From: Cognatundibacterium curvum
GTDB taxonomy: Bacteria > Pseudomonadota > Gammaproteobacteria > Burkholderiales > Burkholderiaceae_D
DNA: 64,000 nt
NCBI RefSeq assembly: GCF_014284235.1
Contig: NZ_JACOGD010000001.1
Coordinates: 124,001-188,000 of the forward strand
Direction: 5' to 3'
The notes under the pieces were generated by a model. That model did not search any database. It saw nothing but the letters and a program-made list of their open reading frames with translations, and had not been told where the DNA came from. Below are positions 40,381 to 49,460 of the stretch, one piece after another. How positions within the stretch are numbered: the stretch's first letter is position 1; each line of letters starts with the position of its first letter. The position numbers were made by a program, and so were the translations under genes.

Positions 40381-41304
40381 ATGAAAAAAATTAATCCTAT
40401 GAGTTTGCCTGACCAAACACCGCGCCGCGCTTCCCGTACCGAGATGATACAACTGCGTGGCATTGCCTACCATGTACGTCACTGGGGCAATGAAGATGCG
40501 CCGAAAATTTTTATGATGCATGGCTGGATGGATGTGTCAGCTTCATTCCAGTTTGTGGTCGATCAGTTGCAGGCTGACTGGCATGTGATAGCACCTGACT
40601 GGCGTGGTTTTGGTCTGACCGAGGCACCGGGTACCGATACTTATTGGTTTCCCGATTATCTGGGTGATCTGGATGCCATGCTCGCGCATTACTCACCCGA
40701 TGAACCTGTGAATTTGCTGGGGCATAGTATGGGCGGTAATGTGGTGGGTCTGTATGCTGGCGCACGGCCGGAGCGGGTCAGGCGCCTGATCGATCTGGAA
40801 GGTTTTGGCTTGCCTGCTACTACGCCCGGGCAAGCCCCGGGACGCTATCGCAAATGGCTGGAGGAATTGCGTACCCCGCCTGTGCTGAAAACCTATGCCA
40901 GTCTGGCTGAAGTGGCAGCACGCTTGCAAAAAACCAATCCACGTCTGAACGATGAAAAAGCCGCGTTCCTGTCTCAGCACTGGGCCAGGGAAAATGTGCA
41001 GGGACGCTGGGAGATTCTCGGTGATCCGGCGCATAAACAGACTAGTCCGCTGCTGTTCCGGGTCGAGGAAATGATGGCATGCTGGGCTAATATCAGTGCA
41101 CCGGTGTTGTGGATGGAAGCAGAGGATACCGATATCTGGAGCTGGATGGGTCCTAAGGAACAGGCGCGACCTGAGATAGACCGCCGCCTGACTTATTTCC
41201 GTCAACTGGAAAAACATATGATCGCCGATGCGGGCCATATGTTGCATCACGATCAGCCTGCTTTGCTGGCGCAGATTATTGAAGAGTTTTTGCTGAAGCC
41301 TTGA
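40381..41304 (+). CDS. Alpha/beta hydrolase
   Basis: A 307-residue alpha/beta hydrolase. MMHGWMDVSASF holds the oxyanion HG, WRGFGLTEAP is the epoxide-hydrolase-like D/WRG turn, the nucleophile is in LLGHSMGGNVV, and DAGHMLHHDQP carries the catalytic His. It shares the divergent promoter region and palindrome with the acyl-CoA synthetase, so the pair may handle a common acyl substrate. The ATG at 40381 is used; one at 40399 is possible. Confidence 0.85.
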   Translation: MKKINPMSLPDQTPRRASRTEMIQLRGIAYHVRHWGNEDAPKIFMMHGWMDVSASFQFVVDQLQADWHVIAPDWRGFGLTEAPGTDTYWFPDYLGDLDAMLAHYSPDEPVNLLGHSMGGNVVGLYAGARPERVRRLIDLEGFGLPATTPGQAPGRYRKWLEELRTPPVLKTYASLAEVAARLQKTNPRLNDEKAAFLSQHWARENVQGRWEILGDPAHKQTSPLLFRVEEMMACWANISAPVLWMEAEDTDIWSWMGPKEQARPEIDRRLTYFRQLEKHMIADAGHMLHHDQPALLAQIIEEFLLKP

Positions 41305-41515
41305 TACGGCTACAGCAGCCAGTCCCGAGGCTCCTGGCGCGATCTTGATCTTACTCACCCTTGCAATTTTTTACAAAATATCCGGCCCCTGCTCAGCACG
41401 GAGTTTGTCTTGTCGAGATTATAATCAGAGATGTCCATTGAACATCGTCAGCAAAATCCACTTTGCTGACGATCTGGATAGCCTGTCCACGGCTTGGACC
41501 CCATCTCTGATTTTC

Positions 41516-42403
41516 ATGCATTTAATTTCACTGTCTTCCCTTGCTATCGCAACGCTGGGTATCTACAGCTTTTTGCTACTCGCCACACTAGCGACGGCGA
41601 TCACAACCCGCGGCCAGCCTGATTCGGGACTGCGGCCACGGGTATATGCCTGGTGGATCATCGCACCGGTAATCACCGCCTCACTATTGGCCTATCCTTT
41701 CGGCGTGCTGGCTTTGGCGCTGTTGATCGCTGGACTGGCATTGAAGGATATTTGTCGCCTGAGCGCGAAACTCGCACAAACTTTGTGCTGCGCGGCTTTG
41801 ATCGCGATGACGCTTGCGCTGGTCGTTATGCACCAGTCTGCGCAGGCTGCCCTTGTGCTCGGCTGCGTGTATTTGTCGGCTTATCTGTTTTTTTTAATGA
41901 GCAAGCACAGGCAAGCCAGTTTACTGATCGCCTGGTGCTGGACTTGTTGCGGGCTGGGCTTTTTGTATTTGCTGACGGCCGATGCTGTAATAGGGACTGC
42001 TTCGCGACTGCCTTGGTTGTTTTTTCTGATCGTGAGCACCTGTCTGAATGATGTGGCTCAATACCTCACAGGTACACAGTTCGGCAAACACAGGGTGGTG
42101 GCCAGCATCAGTCCGAATAAAACTGCGCAAGGCCTGATCGGCGGCATGCTTTTTTCTGCGGTGTTTTGTATGCTGCTGGGGTCTTACCTGCAACTGGCCA
42201 GCCTGCCATGGTTGTGCGCAATCGGTATCTGGCTTGCGCTTGCGGGCTTTTGTGGCGACTTGCTGTTTTCTGCTGTCAAACGTCGTTTAGGTATTAAGGA
42301 TTTTTCAAACCTGATTCCCGGCCATGGCGGCATACTGGACCGGGCTGACAGCCTGATGCTGACTGCACCTGCTTTGTATGTGGCGCTCCGCATTTTGCAA
42401 TGA
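41516..42403 (+). CDS. CdsA-like phosphatidate cytidylyltransferase (YnbB-like)
   Basis: A 295-residue polytopic membrane protein with about eight helices. The CDP-diglyceride synthetase signature is intact at the C-terminus: SAVKRRLGIKDFSNLIPG then HGGILDRADS, preceded by SISPNKTAQGLIGG. It makes CDP-diacylglycerol, the activated donor for phospholipid headgroup exchange. It is surely a second copy beside the housekeeping cdsA expected elsewhere. The ATG at 41516 matches the hydrophobic N-terminus; the long upstream extension is not supported. Neighbours make it the counterpart of E. coli YnbB, supplying CDP-diacylglycerol to the YnbA-like transferase. Confidence 0.88.
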   Translation: MHLISLSSLAIATLGIYSFLLLATLATAITTRGQPDSGLRPRVYAWWIIAPVITASLLAYPFGVLALALLIAGLALKDICRLSAKLAQTLCCAALIAMTLALVVMHQSAQAALVLGCVYLSAYLFFLMSKHRQASLLIAWCWTCCGLGFLYLLTADAVIGTASRLPWLFFLIVSTCLNDVAQYLTGTQFGKHRVVASISPNKTAQGLIGGMLFSAVFCMLLGSYLQLASLPWLCAIGIWLALAGFCGDLLFSAVKRRLGIKDFSNLIPGHGGILDRADSLMLTAPALYVALRILQ

Positions 42404-42452
42404 TGCGCGCAAAGATGCGTGCTGCTGAGTTTCTTTTTAAGAATGGAATAAG

Positions 42453-44240
42453 ATGACTACTAACTTGCCTGTCACCCGGCTTGCTGAAGAAAGCGGTTTC
42501 GTTTCACATGACGGCACCCGCCTGTTTTTTCGCCACTGGCCTGCGCTGAGCGGCGCACCGGATAATGCGAAGAAGGCGCTGGTCTTTCTGCACCGTGGGC
42601 ATGAGCATTCTGGCCGTGTGCAGCAACTGGTCGAAGAATTCACGCCCGCTGACACCACAGCCTTTGCCTGGGATGCACGCGGACATGGTCATTCGCCTGG
42701 TGAGCGCGGTGATGCGCCGGATTTCATGTGTCTGGTCAGGGATTTTGAAGCCTTCATGCAGCATTTATCTGCGCATTGTGGCTACGCTGCGGAGCAAATT
42801 GTGGTGATCGCCAATAGTGTCGGTGCCGTGATCGCTGCGACCTGGGTGCATGACTATGCGCCGCCATTGCGCGGCCTGGCGATGGCTGCAGCGGCATTTG
42901 ATATCAATCTGTATGTGCCGCTGGCTAAGCCTGCACTCAGGCTGGCGACGTGTTTTCAGCCTGACTTATTTGTGACCAGTTATATCCGGCCCGGTATGCT
43001 GACCCATTCGGCGCAGCAAGCCAGTTCCTATGCCTCGGATAAGCTGATCACGAAAAATATCTCAGCCCGCGTCTTGTTAGATCTGGCCGATACCGCACAA
43101 AGGATAGTAGCGGATGCGGCGGCGCTGGATGTGCCAGTGCTGATGCTGGTTGCGGGCAGGGATTATGTGGTCAAAGAAAAGCCGCAGCACTTATTTTTTG
43201 AACGTATCAGCTCGCTACACAAAAAATATGTGCGTATTCCGGATGCCTTTCATGCGCTGTTATACGAGCAGGATACGCAGCTTGCGTATCAGGAAGTGCG
43301 TGAGTTTGTGCAGCACTGCTTTGCGTTGCCGCTGCCGGATGCACGGCCTTATCTGACGTTGGACCGCAATGGGCAGTCAGCGCGTGCTTATCAGGCCTTG
43401 AGCAATGGTCAGAGCATAAGCACACTGCAAAAACTGAATTTCGCCATTCAAAAGCGCATGCTCCATAGTCTGGGACGCCTGAGTGATGGCATGCGCATCG
43501 GTTTGGAAACCGGCTTTGATTCCGGCAGCTCGCTCGATTATGTGTATAAAAATCAGGCAGCAGGACGCTGGGGCATAGGTAAAGTTCTGGACCGTGGCTA
43601 TCTGGATGCGGTGGGCTGGCGCGGTATCCGTGAGCGCCGCGTCCATTTACAGCAAATCTTATCGGAGGCAATACAGGCTGTGCCCGCTGGCCAGACTGTG
43701 CGCATCCTGGATCTGGCAGCAGGTGGCGGACGTTATTTGCTGGAGACAGTGAAACGCTTTGGCGAGCGCAAGTTCGCACTGTGCTTACGCGATTATGCAG
43801 AGGCCAATCTGCAGGCCGCACAGCGCCTGGCGACTGAGCTGGGTCTGGCAGACAGTGCCCGTTTCGAGCAATGTGATGCGTTTGATGCAGCCAGTTATCA
43901 GGGCGATGCGCAATACGATATTGTGATTGTGTCCGGTTTGTTTGAACTGTTTGCTGATAATGCTCTGATACTCAATGCGGTGCGGGGCATCACGCGCGTG
44001 CTGGCAGAGCAGGGCTGTGTCATTTACACCGGGCAGCCCTGGCATCCGCAGTTAGCGATGATTGCTGGCACGCTCAATAATCATCAGGGCCAGCCCTGGG
44101 TGATGCGGCCGCGTTCACAGGCGGAGCTGGATGCGCTGTTGGCCGAAACCGGCTGCCGTAAAGTCCGCTCCCTGATTGGGCTGCAGGGCATATTCAGCGT
44201 GAGTCTGGCGCGCCGTCTTGTGCCTTGTCCTGCGGCTTAA
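42453..44240 (+). CDS. Alpha/beta hydrolase-methyltransferase fusion (YnbC-like)
   Basis: A 595-residue two-domain protein. Residues about 15-290 form a monoglyceride-lipase-like hydrolase with FLHRGHEHSGR, WDARGHGHSPG, the nucleophile region VIANSVGAVIA (Ser at the elbow) and IPDAFHALLYE with the His. Residues about 340-595 form a class I SAM methyltransferase: VRILDLAAGGGRYLLE is motif I and YDIVIVSGLFELF motif III/IV. Architecture and length match E. coli YnbC, of unknown function. The last 47 bases overlap the convergent YnbA-like gene. It may trim and methylate a lipid made by its neighbours. Confidence 0.87.
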   Translation: MTTNLPVTRLAEESGFVSHDGTRLFFRHWPALSGAPDNAKKALVFLHRGHEHSGRVQQLVEEFTPADTTAFAWDARGHGHSPGERGDAPDFMCLVRDFEAFMQHLSAHCGYAAEQIVVIANSVGAVIAATWVHDYAPPLRGLAMAAAAFDINLYVPLAKPALRLATCFQPDLFVTSYIRPGMLTHSAQQASSYASDKLITKNISARVLLDLADTAQRIVADAAALDVPVLMLVAGRDYVVKEKPQHLFFERISSLHKKYVRIPDAFHALLYEQDTQLAYQEVREFVQHCFALPLPDARPYLTLDRNGQSARAYQALSNGQSISTLQKLNFAIQKRMLHSLGRLSDGMRIGLETGFDSGSSLDYVYKNQAAGRWGIGKVLDRGYLDAVGWRGIRERRVHLQQILSEAIQAVPAGQTVRILDLAAGGGRYLLETVKRFGERKFALCLRDYAEANLQAAQRLATELGLADSARFEQCDAFDAASYQGDAQYDIVIVSGLFELFADNALILNAVRGITRVLAEQGCVIYTGQPWHPQLAMIAGTLNNHQGQPWVMRPRSQAELDALLAETGCRKVRSLIGLQGIFSVSLARRLVPCPAA

Positions 44241-44829
44241 GCGCAGCGCTCAGCCGGTTCCAGACCGTACACACAGACAGCAGGATGGCCAGTGCCAGCA
44301 GCGCACTGATCCAGCTGGCTGGCGCTGCGCATACACCGGCCAGACTCAGTAGCCCAAACAGCACGGCACGGTCGCTTTTCCCCATCGGCCCCTGAAAGCC
44401 ACGTGCCGCGCCTACGCTGAGGCCCAGCACCCCGGCAAATTCGCTGAGCATAGCCAGCATCAGCACAGCGACGATCCAGGCCGGATGCACAGGTAATAAG
44501 AGGATCAGCGGCAGATACAGCGCGAGGTCTGAAATCACATCGCAAATTTCATTGAGCAGTGCACCGAGCCGGGTTTTCATGCCGCTGGCATTGGCATACA
44601 TGCCGTCGATTGCATTCAGCGCCATCCTGAGCAGCATGGCAAACGGATAGAACCACCATAAAACCTTGTTATCGGCGAACATCGCCAGCGCGCCGCCATA
44701 CAGCAGGCACAGCGTCATGCTGAACAATGTAATTTGATTCGGCGTGATGCCGCTGCCTTGCAGCGCGCTTAACAGCGGGCTCAGCAAGCGTTGGAATTGG
44801 GGTTTTAACTGGTAGACAGAGATTTTCAT
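44194..44829 (-). CDS. CDP-alcohol phosphatidyltransferase (YnbA-like)
   Basis: A 211-residue integral membrane enzyme, about six helices. The catalytic motif spans residues 72-97: N72, D75-G76, A79, N80, G89, N93 and D97. The classic pattern DxxDGxxAR(x8)GxxxDxxxD has Asp at 72 and 93 and Arg at 80, so three motif positions differ; from memory, E. coli YnbA shows Asn at the two Asp positions too. The enzyme should transfer a phosphatidyl group from CDP-diacylglycerol to an alcohol acceptor. The start at 44829 overlaps the upstream stop (ATGA). It follows the phosphatase gene in one minus-strand transcript. Confidence 0.85.
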   Translation of the reverse strand: MKISVYQLKPQFQRLLSPLLSALQGSGITPNQITLFSMTLCLLYGGALAMFADNKVLWWFYPFAMLLRMALNAIDGMYANASGMKTRLGALLNEICDVISDLALYLPLILLLPVHPAWIVAVLMLAMLSEFAGVLGLSVGAARGFQGPMGKSDRAVLFGLLSLAGVCAAPASWISALLALAILLSVCTVWNRLSAALKPQDKAQDGAPDSR

Positions 44830-46064
44830 AAATTGGAAGTCAGGTAGCGTGCAATATGGCGGCAGCGATGAAAGCCCATCGCACAATGCAAATATACCGG
44901 CGTACCAGCCTTCAGCAAGGGCAGGATCAGCGCGGCTAATTCCTGCATTTGCTGCGGCGTGGGTGGCAGGATGTCGAGCAAGGGATAATGCAGATAGCGT
45001 TTCGTCGATCCAGCCAGCGGGCCGCATAGCGCCGGATGTTCCGGTATTTCTGCACTCAGATCGATGACGACGCCAGCCGCATGCAGCTGGCTGATTTCTG
45101 CACTCAGCAAACGGGGGCCTATAGCCAGCAATGGCGTGATCTGCTGAATGCGGATGGAGGGCTGTAGCAGATAACGTTGCAGCAGCCAGCTCAGCCTGTA
45201 GCCCGCCAGATAAGGTGCATACAACAGCCTGACCCAGACAGGATGCTGTCCCTGATGTTTATGCAGGAAGTGACGGTCACCACGCGCATAGGCAAGCGCC
45301 ACCAGCAGCAGACAGGGCAGGGTCGCAGCCGTCAGCAGGAATAGCCACAGCTGTTGAAAGTACAGCGCCAACGCTGCCAGCCAGGCGGCAGCAATCCGGT
45401 AATAGGCCGCGACTGGCGGTACATCATGTGGCTTGCATCGCCAGATACACAGCCAGCCCAGCGCAGCACCGGCAATCACATCTGCCAGATGATGTTGATG
45501 CGTGAACAGCGTGGATGCAATCAGCAAGGTAATCCCTGTATGCAGCAATAGCCGCGCAAGCAGCGTGTGCATAGCCAGACGCAAATGAAACCAGAAAATA
45601 GCGGCATACGCCACATGCAAAGACGGTAGCTGGTTATAGCGCTGATCCATCAGATACAGGGATTGATACGCATAGCCCAGCCAGCCTTCAGGCAGCACGG
45701 CAGCATGTTGCTGTCTGAATGGCATCAGCAGAAAGCACATTCCCGCCAGATGTGTGGCCGTGAAAATTTGTAAGCTATACTGCCGGCATTGTTGCTGTGT
45801 GCCGCAATGATAAAAAATGAAAATAAACAGCACAAGCGAGCTGCTGTAAGGAATAATCATCCACGGTATCAGCGGTATGACAGCATCGGCGGCCAGCATC
45901 AGATGCTGGCTGACCTGATGCGCCGCAGCCAGCCAATTGGTCGTCAGATAAATCAGCGTAAAACTTAGCGCATTGAGCACCAGCAGCCTGATCGTCAAAG
46001 AAGGCGTGCTGGCGCGCTCAGGCGTTTGCAGACTGGCAGCAGAAATTTCAGTGAATTCAGACAA
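44826..46064 (-). CDS. PAP2-dual-specificity phosphatase fusion (YnbD-like)
   Basis: A 412-residue membrane protein. The N-terminal two thirds is a PAP2 acid-phosphatase-like membrane domain with RYNQLPSLHVAYA and FTHQHHLADVIAGAALG (HxxxD). The C-terminus is a small dual-specificity phosphatase with the Cys loop YLHCAMGFHRCR (HCx5R) almost at the end. The architecture matches E. coli YnbD. By analogy with PTPMT1-type phosphatidylglycerophosphate phosphatase, the Cys domain could remove a phosphate from a newly made phospholipid. Coupled by an ATGA overlap to the YnbA-like transferase. Confidence 0.87.
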   Translation of the reverse strand: MSEFTEISAASLQTPERASTPSLTIRLLVLNALSFTLIYLTTNWLAAAHQVSQHLMLAADAVIPLIPWMIIPYSSSLVLFIFIFYHCGTQQQCRQYSLQIFTATHLAGMCFLLMPFRQQHAAVLPEGWLGYAYQSLYLMDQRYNQLPSLHVAYAAIFWFHLRLAMHTLLARLLLHTGITLLIASTLFTHQHHLADVIAGAALGWLCIWRCKPHDVPPVAAYYRIAAAWLAALALYFQQLWLFLLTAATLPCLLLVALAYARGDRHFLHKHQGQHPVWVRLLYAPYLAGYRLSWLLQRYLLQPSIRIQQITPLLAIGPRLLSAEISQLHAAGVVIDLSAEIPEHPALCGPLAGSTKRYLHYPLLDILPPTPQQMQELAALILPLLKAGTPVYLHCAMGFHRCRHIARYLTSNL

Positions 46065-46072
46065 AGCAGGCT

Positions 46073-47191
46073 ATGCAGCAAAAAATAAAAAAAGACAGCG
46101 CAAGGGCTGAGCATCTTAGCATGAGCACGATGGCGCAAACCACTGCGGCCAAGCCTTACCAGCGTTGTCTGGTGATGGCGGGTGGCGGTTTTCGCTTTGG
46201 CTATTATCTGGGCATGATGGCGGCATTCGAGCAGCATCAGCGTGCGCCGGATGTGCTGGTGGCCAGTTGTGGTGCGGCGATTGCAGCTGCGGTCATTCAG
46301 GGCTTGCCAGATAATGCATCCAGACTCGAATTCCTGAGTTCACCGCAAATGTATGCATACTGGTGCGGCCTGGGTTCGAATCCGCAAAAAAAACTGAGTA
46401 CCACTTTAAAGGATCTGGGGCAGCGTGCCTTGTGGTCGCGCTTTATGCAGACTGCGCCCGATCTGTATCAGGATTACTTGTTTGAAGTCCCGCCGCTGCT
46501 GCCTTTGCCTGAGCCGCAGTCCTATGCGGGCGCACCAGATCTCGCGATCATTGCAGGCCGTGTGCTGTATCCGTCTGCAGCAGCTGGCAGTCGCATAGGC
46601 GGGCCCTGGTTTGAAGAAACCGTGTTTGCAGAGGGCGCGCTGGCAGCGGCCTTAAGCGGCATGGTGTCGCCTCTGGCGCCTGTGCATTTTCCCGGCTCGC
46701 GTATCGCGCCGCAGATCAGCGTGCAAAGCGGCGTGGCGCTGAAGGATGCAGTACGCGCCTCCATTTCAGATATGTATTATTTCCGCTGCCATGAAGTCGC
46801 AGGGCAGGCTTATATAGGCGGTGTGGTGGATTTATTCCCGATAGAAATCGCGAATCGGCTGGCCAGCCAGGTCGTGATGGAGCGCAAAGCCCCATATGAT
46901 CGCTTACTGGGTTTGCCTGCTGTGAGGGCAGTGCTTGGGTTTGATGGCAATCAGCGTATCCGCCAGGTGAATCAACAGTTTGCCGATTACTGGGTCGATA
47001 CCGCCGATATGACGAGTGCTTTGACAAAACACCAGATAGGCAAACGCATTAACTGGCGCGCCAACCGCATCGAGCTGGTGATGCCTGCCACCTACCCGCA
47101 ATTCCGGCAAATGCTGCAATTGCAGTGGGATTACGGCTATCAGCGCGCATGTCAGGCACTGGGTGTCGGGGTCAGCCTGAATGCCGCATGA
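46073..47191 (+). CDS. Patatin-like phospholipase family protein with altered catalytic motifs
   Basis: A 372-residue protein. The glycine-rich oxyanion segment MAGGGFRFGYYLGMMAAF and the elbow LVASCGAAIAAAV resemble patatins, with the Ser kept but the first Gly of GxSxG replaced by Val. The catalytic Asp motif (DGG) appears as YIGGVVDLFPIEIA, in which the expected Asp is Ile. It is therefore either a diverged lipase using another residue or a non-catalytic lipid-binding relative. The gene starts nine bases from the divergent phosphatase start; an ATG at 46121 would give a shorter protein. It probably runs into the SDR gene. Confidence 0.7.
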   Translation: MQQKIKKDSARAEHLSMSTMAQTTAAKPYQRCLVMAGGGFRFGYYLGMMAAFEQHQRAPDVLVASCGAAIAAAVIQGLPDNASRLEFLSSPQMYAYWCGLGSNPQKKLSTTLKDLGQRALWSRFMQTAPDLYQDYLFEVPPLLPLPEPQSYAGAPDLAIIAGRVLYPSAAAGSRIGGPWFEETVFAEGALAAALSGMVSPLAPVHFPGSRIAPQISVQSGVALKDAVRASISDMYYFRCHEVAGQAYIGGVVDLFPIEIANRLASQVVMERKAPYDRLLGLPAVRAVLGFDGNQRIRQVNQQFADYWVDTADMTSALTKHQIGKRINWRANRIELVMPATYPQFRQMLQLQWDYGYQRACQALGVGVSLNAA

Positions 47192-47202
47192 GGGTTGATC
47201 AG

Positions 47203-47952
47203 ATGAGCGAGCACAGTCAACAGATACTGATTATTGGCGGGACTTCAGGCATAGGCTGGGCGCTGGCACAAAGCTATTTGCAGGCTGGTCATCAGGTCAC
47301 GGTGGCGGGCAGGCACCCTGAACGGCTGGACCCGCAGGCATTGCAGCAGTATCGGAGTTTACAGTATCTGCAGATGGATATTGCGGATGCGGCGGCAGTA
47401 CGTGCTGCGATCAGCGGGTTTGCTGCAACCGGGTTGGATCTGCTGATTGTCAGCGCCGGTAGCTACGTCAATTCACGGCGAGAGGCGCTCAGCCTGGAAC
47501 AGACTGAACACATGCTGGCCACCAATGTCAGCGGCCTGGTGCATGCATTTCAGGCAGCGTCTGAGCTGATGCTGCGCCAGGGACGCGGGCAACTGGTGGC
47601 AATCGCCTCGATTGCGGGGCTGATGCAAGACTATCCGGGGGCTTCGGTGTATGCCGCGACCAAACGCAGTGTGATACAGCTGGCCGATACTTACCGCCGT
47701 GCCTGTGCACCATTCGGTGTGCACGTGACGACCATCATCCCCGGTTATGTCGATACCCAGAAATTGCGCGATCTGAATCAGGGCGATGCCAGTCATAAGC
47801 CTTTTCTGAGCTCAGAGCAGCAAGCCGCCAGCCGCATACTGCAAGCGATAGCCAGTAAACAGGCGACACTGATCTTTCCAAGACGCCTGGCCTGGCTGGT
47901 GCGGCTGCTGAATTGCCTGCCCGCCTTTGTTTTGCGCTTTCGACCTGATTAA
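47203..47952 (+). CDS. Short-chain dehydrogenase/reductase of the lipid locus
   Basis: A 249-residue SDR: IIGGTSGIGWALAQSY cofactor motif, VSAGSYVN in place of NNAG, and Ser-Tyr-Lys in AIASIAGLMQDYPGASVYAATKR. The ATG at 47203 has GAGGG at eight bases; an ATG at 47188 overlaps the previous stop. The C-terminal FPRRLAWLVRLLNCLPAFVL may touch the membrane, as in 3-ketosphinganine reductase-like and acylglycerone-phosphate reductase-like SDRs, which fits a lipid ketone substrate. Confidence 0.85.
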   Translation: MSEHSQQILIIGGTSGIGWALAQSYLQAGHQVTVAGRHPERLDPQALQQYRSLQYLQMDIADAAAVRAAISGFAATGLDLLIVSAGSYVNSRREALSLEQTEHMLATNVSGLVHAFQAASELMLRQGRGQLVAIASIAGLMQDYPGASVYAATKRSVIQLADTYRRACAPFGVHVTTIIPGYVDTQKLRDLNQGDASHKPFLSSEQQAASRILQAIASKQATLIFPRRLAWLVRLLNCLPAFVLRFRPD

Positions 47953-48131
47953 AGTCAGTGCACAGGCGGAACAAGACCAAAAGTGCTGCGCCATCCTGGG
48001 GCGGAATAGTAAGGGGCAGGGCAATGCGGTACACTGCACGCTTGAAACACCGCTTTTATGCCGTTTGCTGCACGCGCTGTGTAGTCTGACGGCTCAAATC
48101 AACGCCGACCGCAAACCAAACAGAGTCAAGA

Positions 48132-49376
48132 ATGAGCAATCTAGCCAATTACGGATTTACCACCACCATCCTGCATAACGACAGACAAAAAAGCATAGAG
48201 CACGGCTCAGTGCATAAGCCAGTACATAACGCCGTCATGTATGGCTATAGCGATGCGCGTGAACTGGCCGCTGTGTTTCAAGGTAAGCAGTCTGGTTATC
48301 GCTATGGCCGTCAGGGTAATCCTACGGTCGCTGCCTTAGAAGAAAAAATCAGTAAGATGGAAGATGCGGTATCCAGCATTTGCTTCGCGACTGGCATGGC
48401 AGCTATCGGCGCGGTGTTCCAGGCTTTATTGCGTCAGGGCGACCATGTGGTGTCATCGGTTTTCCTGTTTGGGAATACCAATAGCGTATGGCAAACCACG
48501 GCCCAGCAAGGCATACAGGTTTCCATGGTGGATGCGACCGATGTCGCGCAGGTCGAAGCTGCTTTACGTCCTGAAACCCGCATGGTGTTTGTCGAAACCA
48601 TCGCCAATCCACGCACCCAGATTGCTGACTTGCGCCGCATCGGTGAATTGTGCCGTGCGCGTGGCATCCTGTTCGTGGTCGATAACACCATGACCTCACC
48701 GTATTTATTCCGTCCCAAAGCGGTGGGTGCCGGGCTGGTGATTAACTCGCTCACCAAGTCTATCGCTGGACATGGCAATGTACTGGGTGGTGCGATCAGT
48801 GATACCGGTCTGTTTGACTGGGCCAGCTATCCGAATATTGCCGATAATTTCCGCCAGCAGGCATCCGCCATGCAGGGCATGTCGCAAATCCGCGCCAAGG
48901 CCTTGCGTGATTTTGGTGCCAGCCTGTCACCGGATGCGGCGCATCAGATCGCAGTCGGTGCAGAAACCCTGGCCTTGCGCATGGAGCGTGAATCGGCCAA
49001 TGCACTGGCGCTGGCGACCTTGCTGCACGAAGATGAGCGGGTCGCGGTGGTGCACTATCCTGGTCTGCCCAGCCATCCCCAGCATGCGCTGGCCACTGAA
49101 TTGTTCCGTGCTTATGGCGCTTTACTCAGTTTCGAACTGAAGCCAGAAATCGACTGCTTCGATTTCCTGCAGCATTTGAAACTGGCTATCCATGCCACCC
49201 ATTTAGGCGATACCCGCAGCTTGATAATTGCGGTAGCACACACCATTTTCTTTGAAATGGGTCCGGCCCGCCGTGCAGAAATGGGCATTGCCGATTCACT
49301 GATCCGTGTTTCGGTCGGTATCGAGGATCGTGATGATTTGCTGGCGGACTTCAGCCAGGCGCTCAACGCATTTTAA
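48132..49376 (+). CDS. Cystathionine gamma-synthase family PLP enzyme
   Basis: A 414-residue Cys/Met metabolism PLP-dependent enzyme. YRYGRQGNPTVAALEEKI, the aromatic-stacking VFLFGNTNSVW, FVVDNTMTSPYLF and the Schiff-base Lys in NSLTKSIAGHGNVLGG are all present, and LGDTRSLI near the C-terminus binds the substrate carboxylate. Substrate could be an activated homoserine (sulfhydrylase or synthase) or methionine (lyase); sequence alone does not decide. It stands alone, 179 bases after the lipid locus. Confidence 0.88.
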   Translation: MSNLANYGFTTTILHNDRQKSIEHGSVHKPVHNAVMYGYSDARELAAVFQGKQSGYRYGRQGNPTVAALEEKISKMEDAVSSICFATGMAAIGAVFQALLRQGDHVVSSVFLFGNTNSVWQTTAQQGIQVSMVDATDVAQVEAALRPETRMVFVETIANPRTQIADLRRIGELCRARGILFVVDNTMTSPYLFRPKAVGAGLVINSLTKSIAGHGNVLGGAISDTGLFDWASYPNIADNFRQQASAMQGMSQIRAKALRDFGASLSPDAAHQIAVGAETLALRMERESANALALATLLHEDERVAVVHYPGLPSHPQHALATELFRAYGALLSFELKPEIDCFDFLQHLKLAIHATHLGDTRSLIIAVAHTIFFEMGPARRAEMGIADSLIRVSVGIEDRDDLLADFSQALNAF

Positions 49377-49460
49377 AGCCGTGCAGCCTGTGCACAGGCT
49401 GTGTTCAGCCTTGTTCGCTGAGTTCGCTTAGTCCATGTAGGAAACAGATAGGAAACTGGT

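Noticed and set aside
41345..41515. 57-residue N-terminal extension of the CdsA-like protein
   Set aside because: Extension is Cys/Ser-rich without family support; the hydrophobic N-terminus starts at the ATG at 41516.
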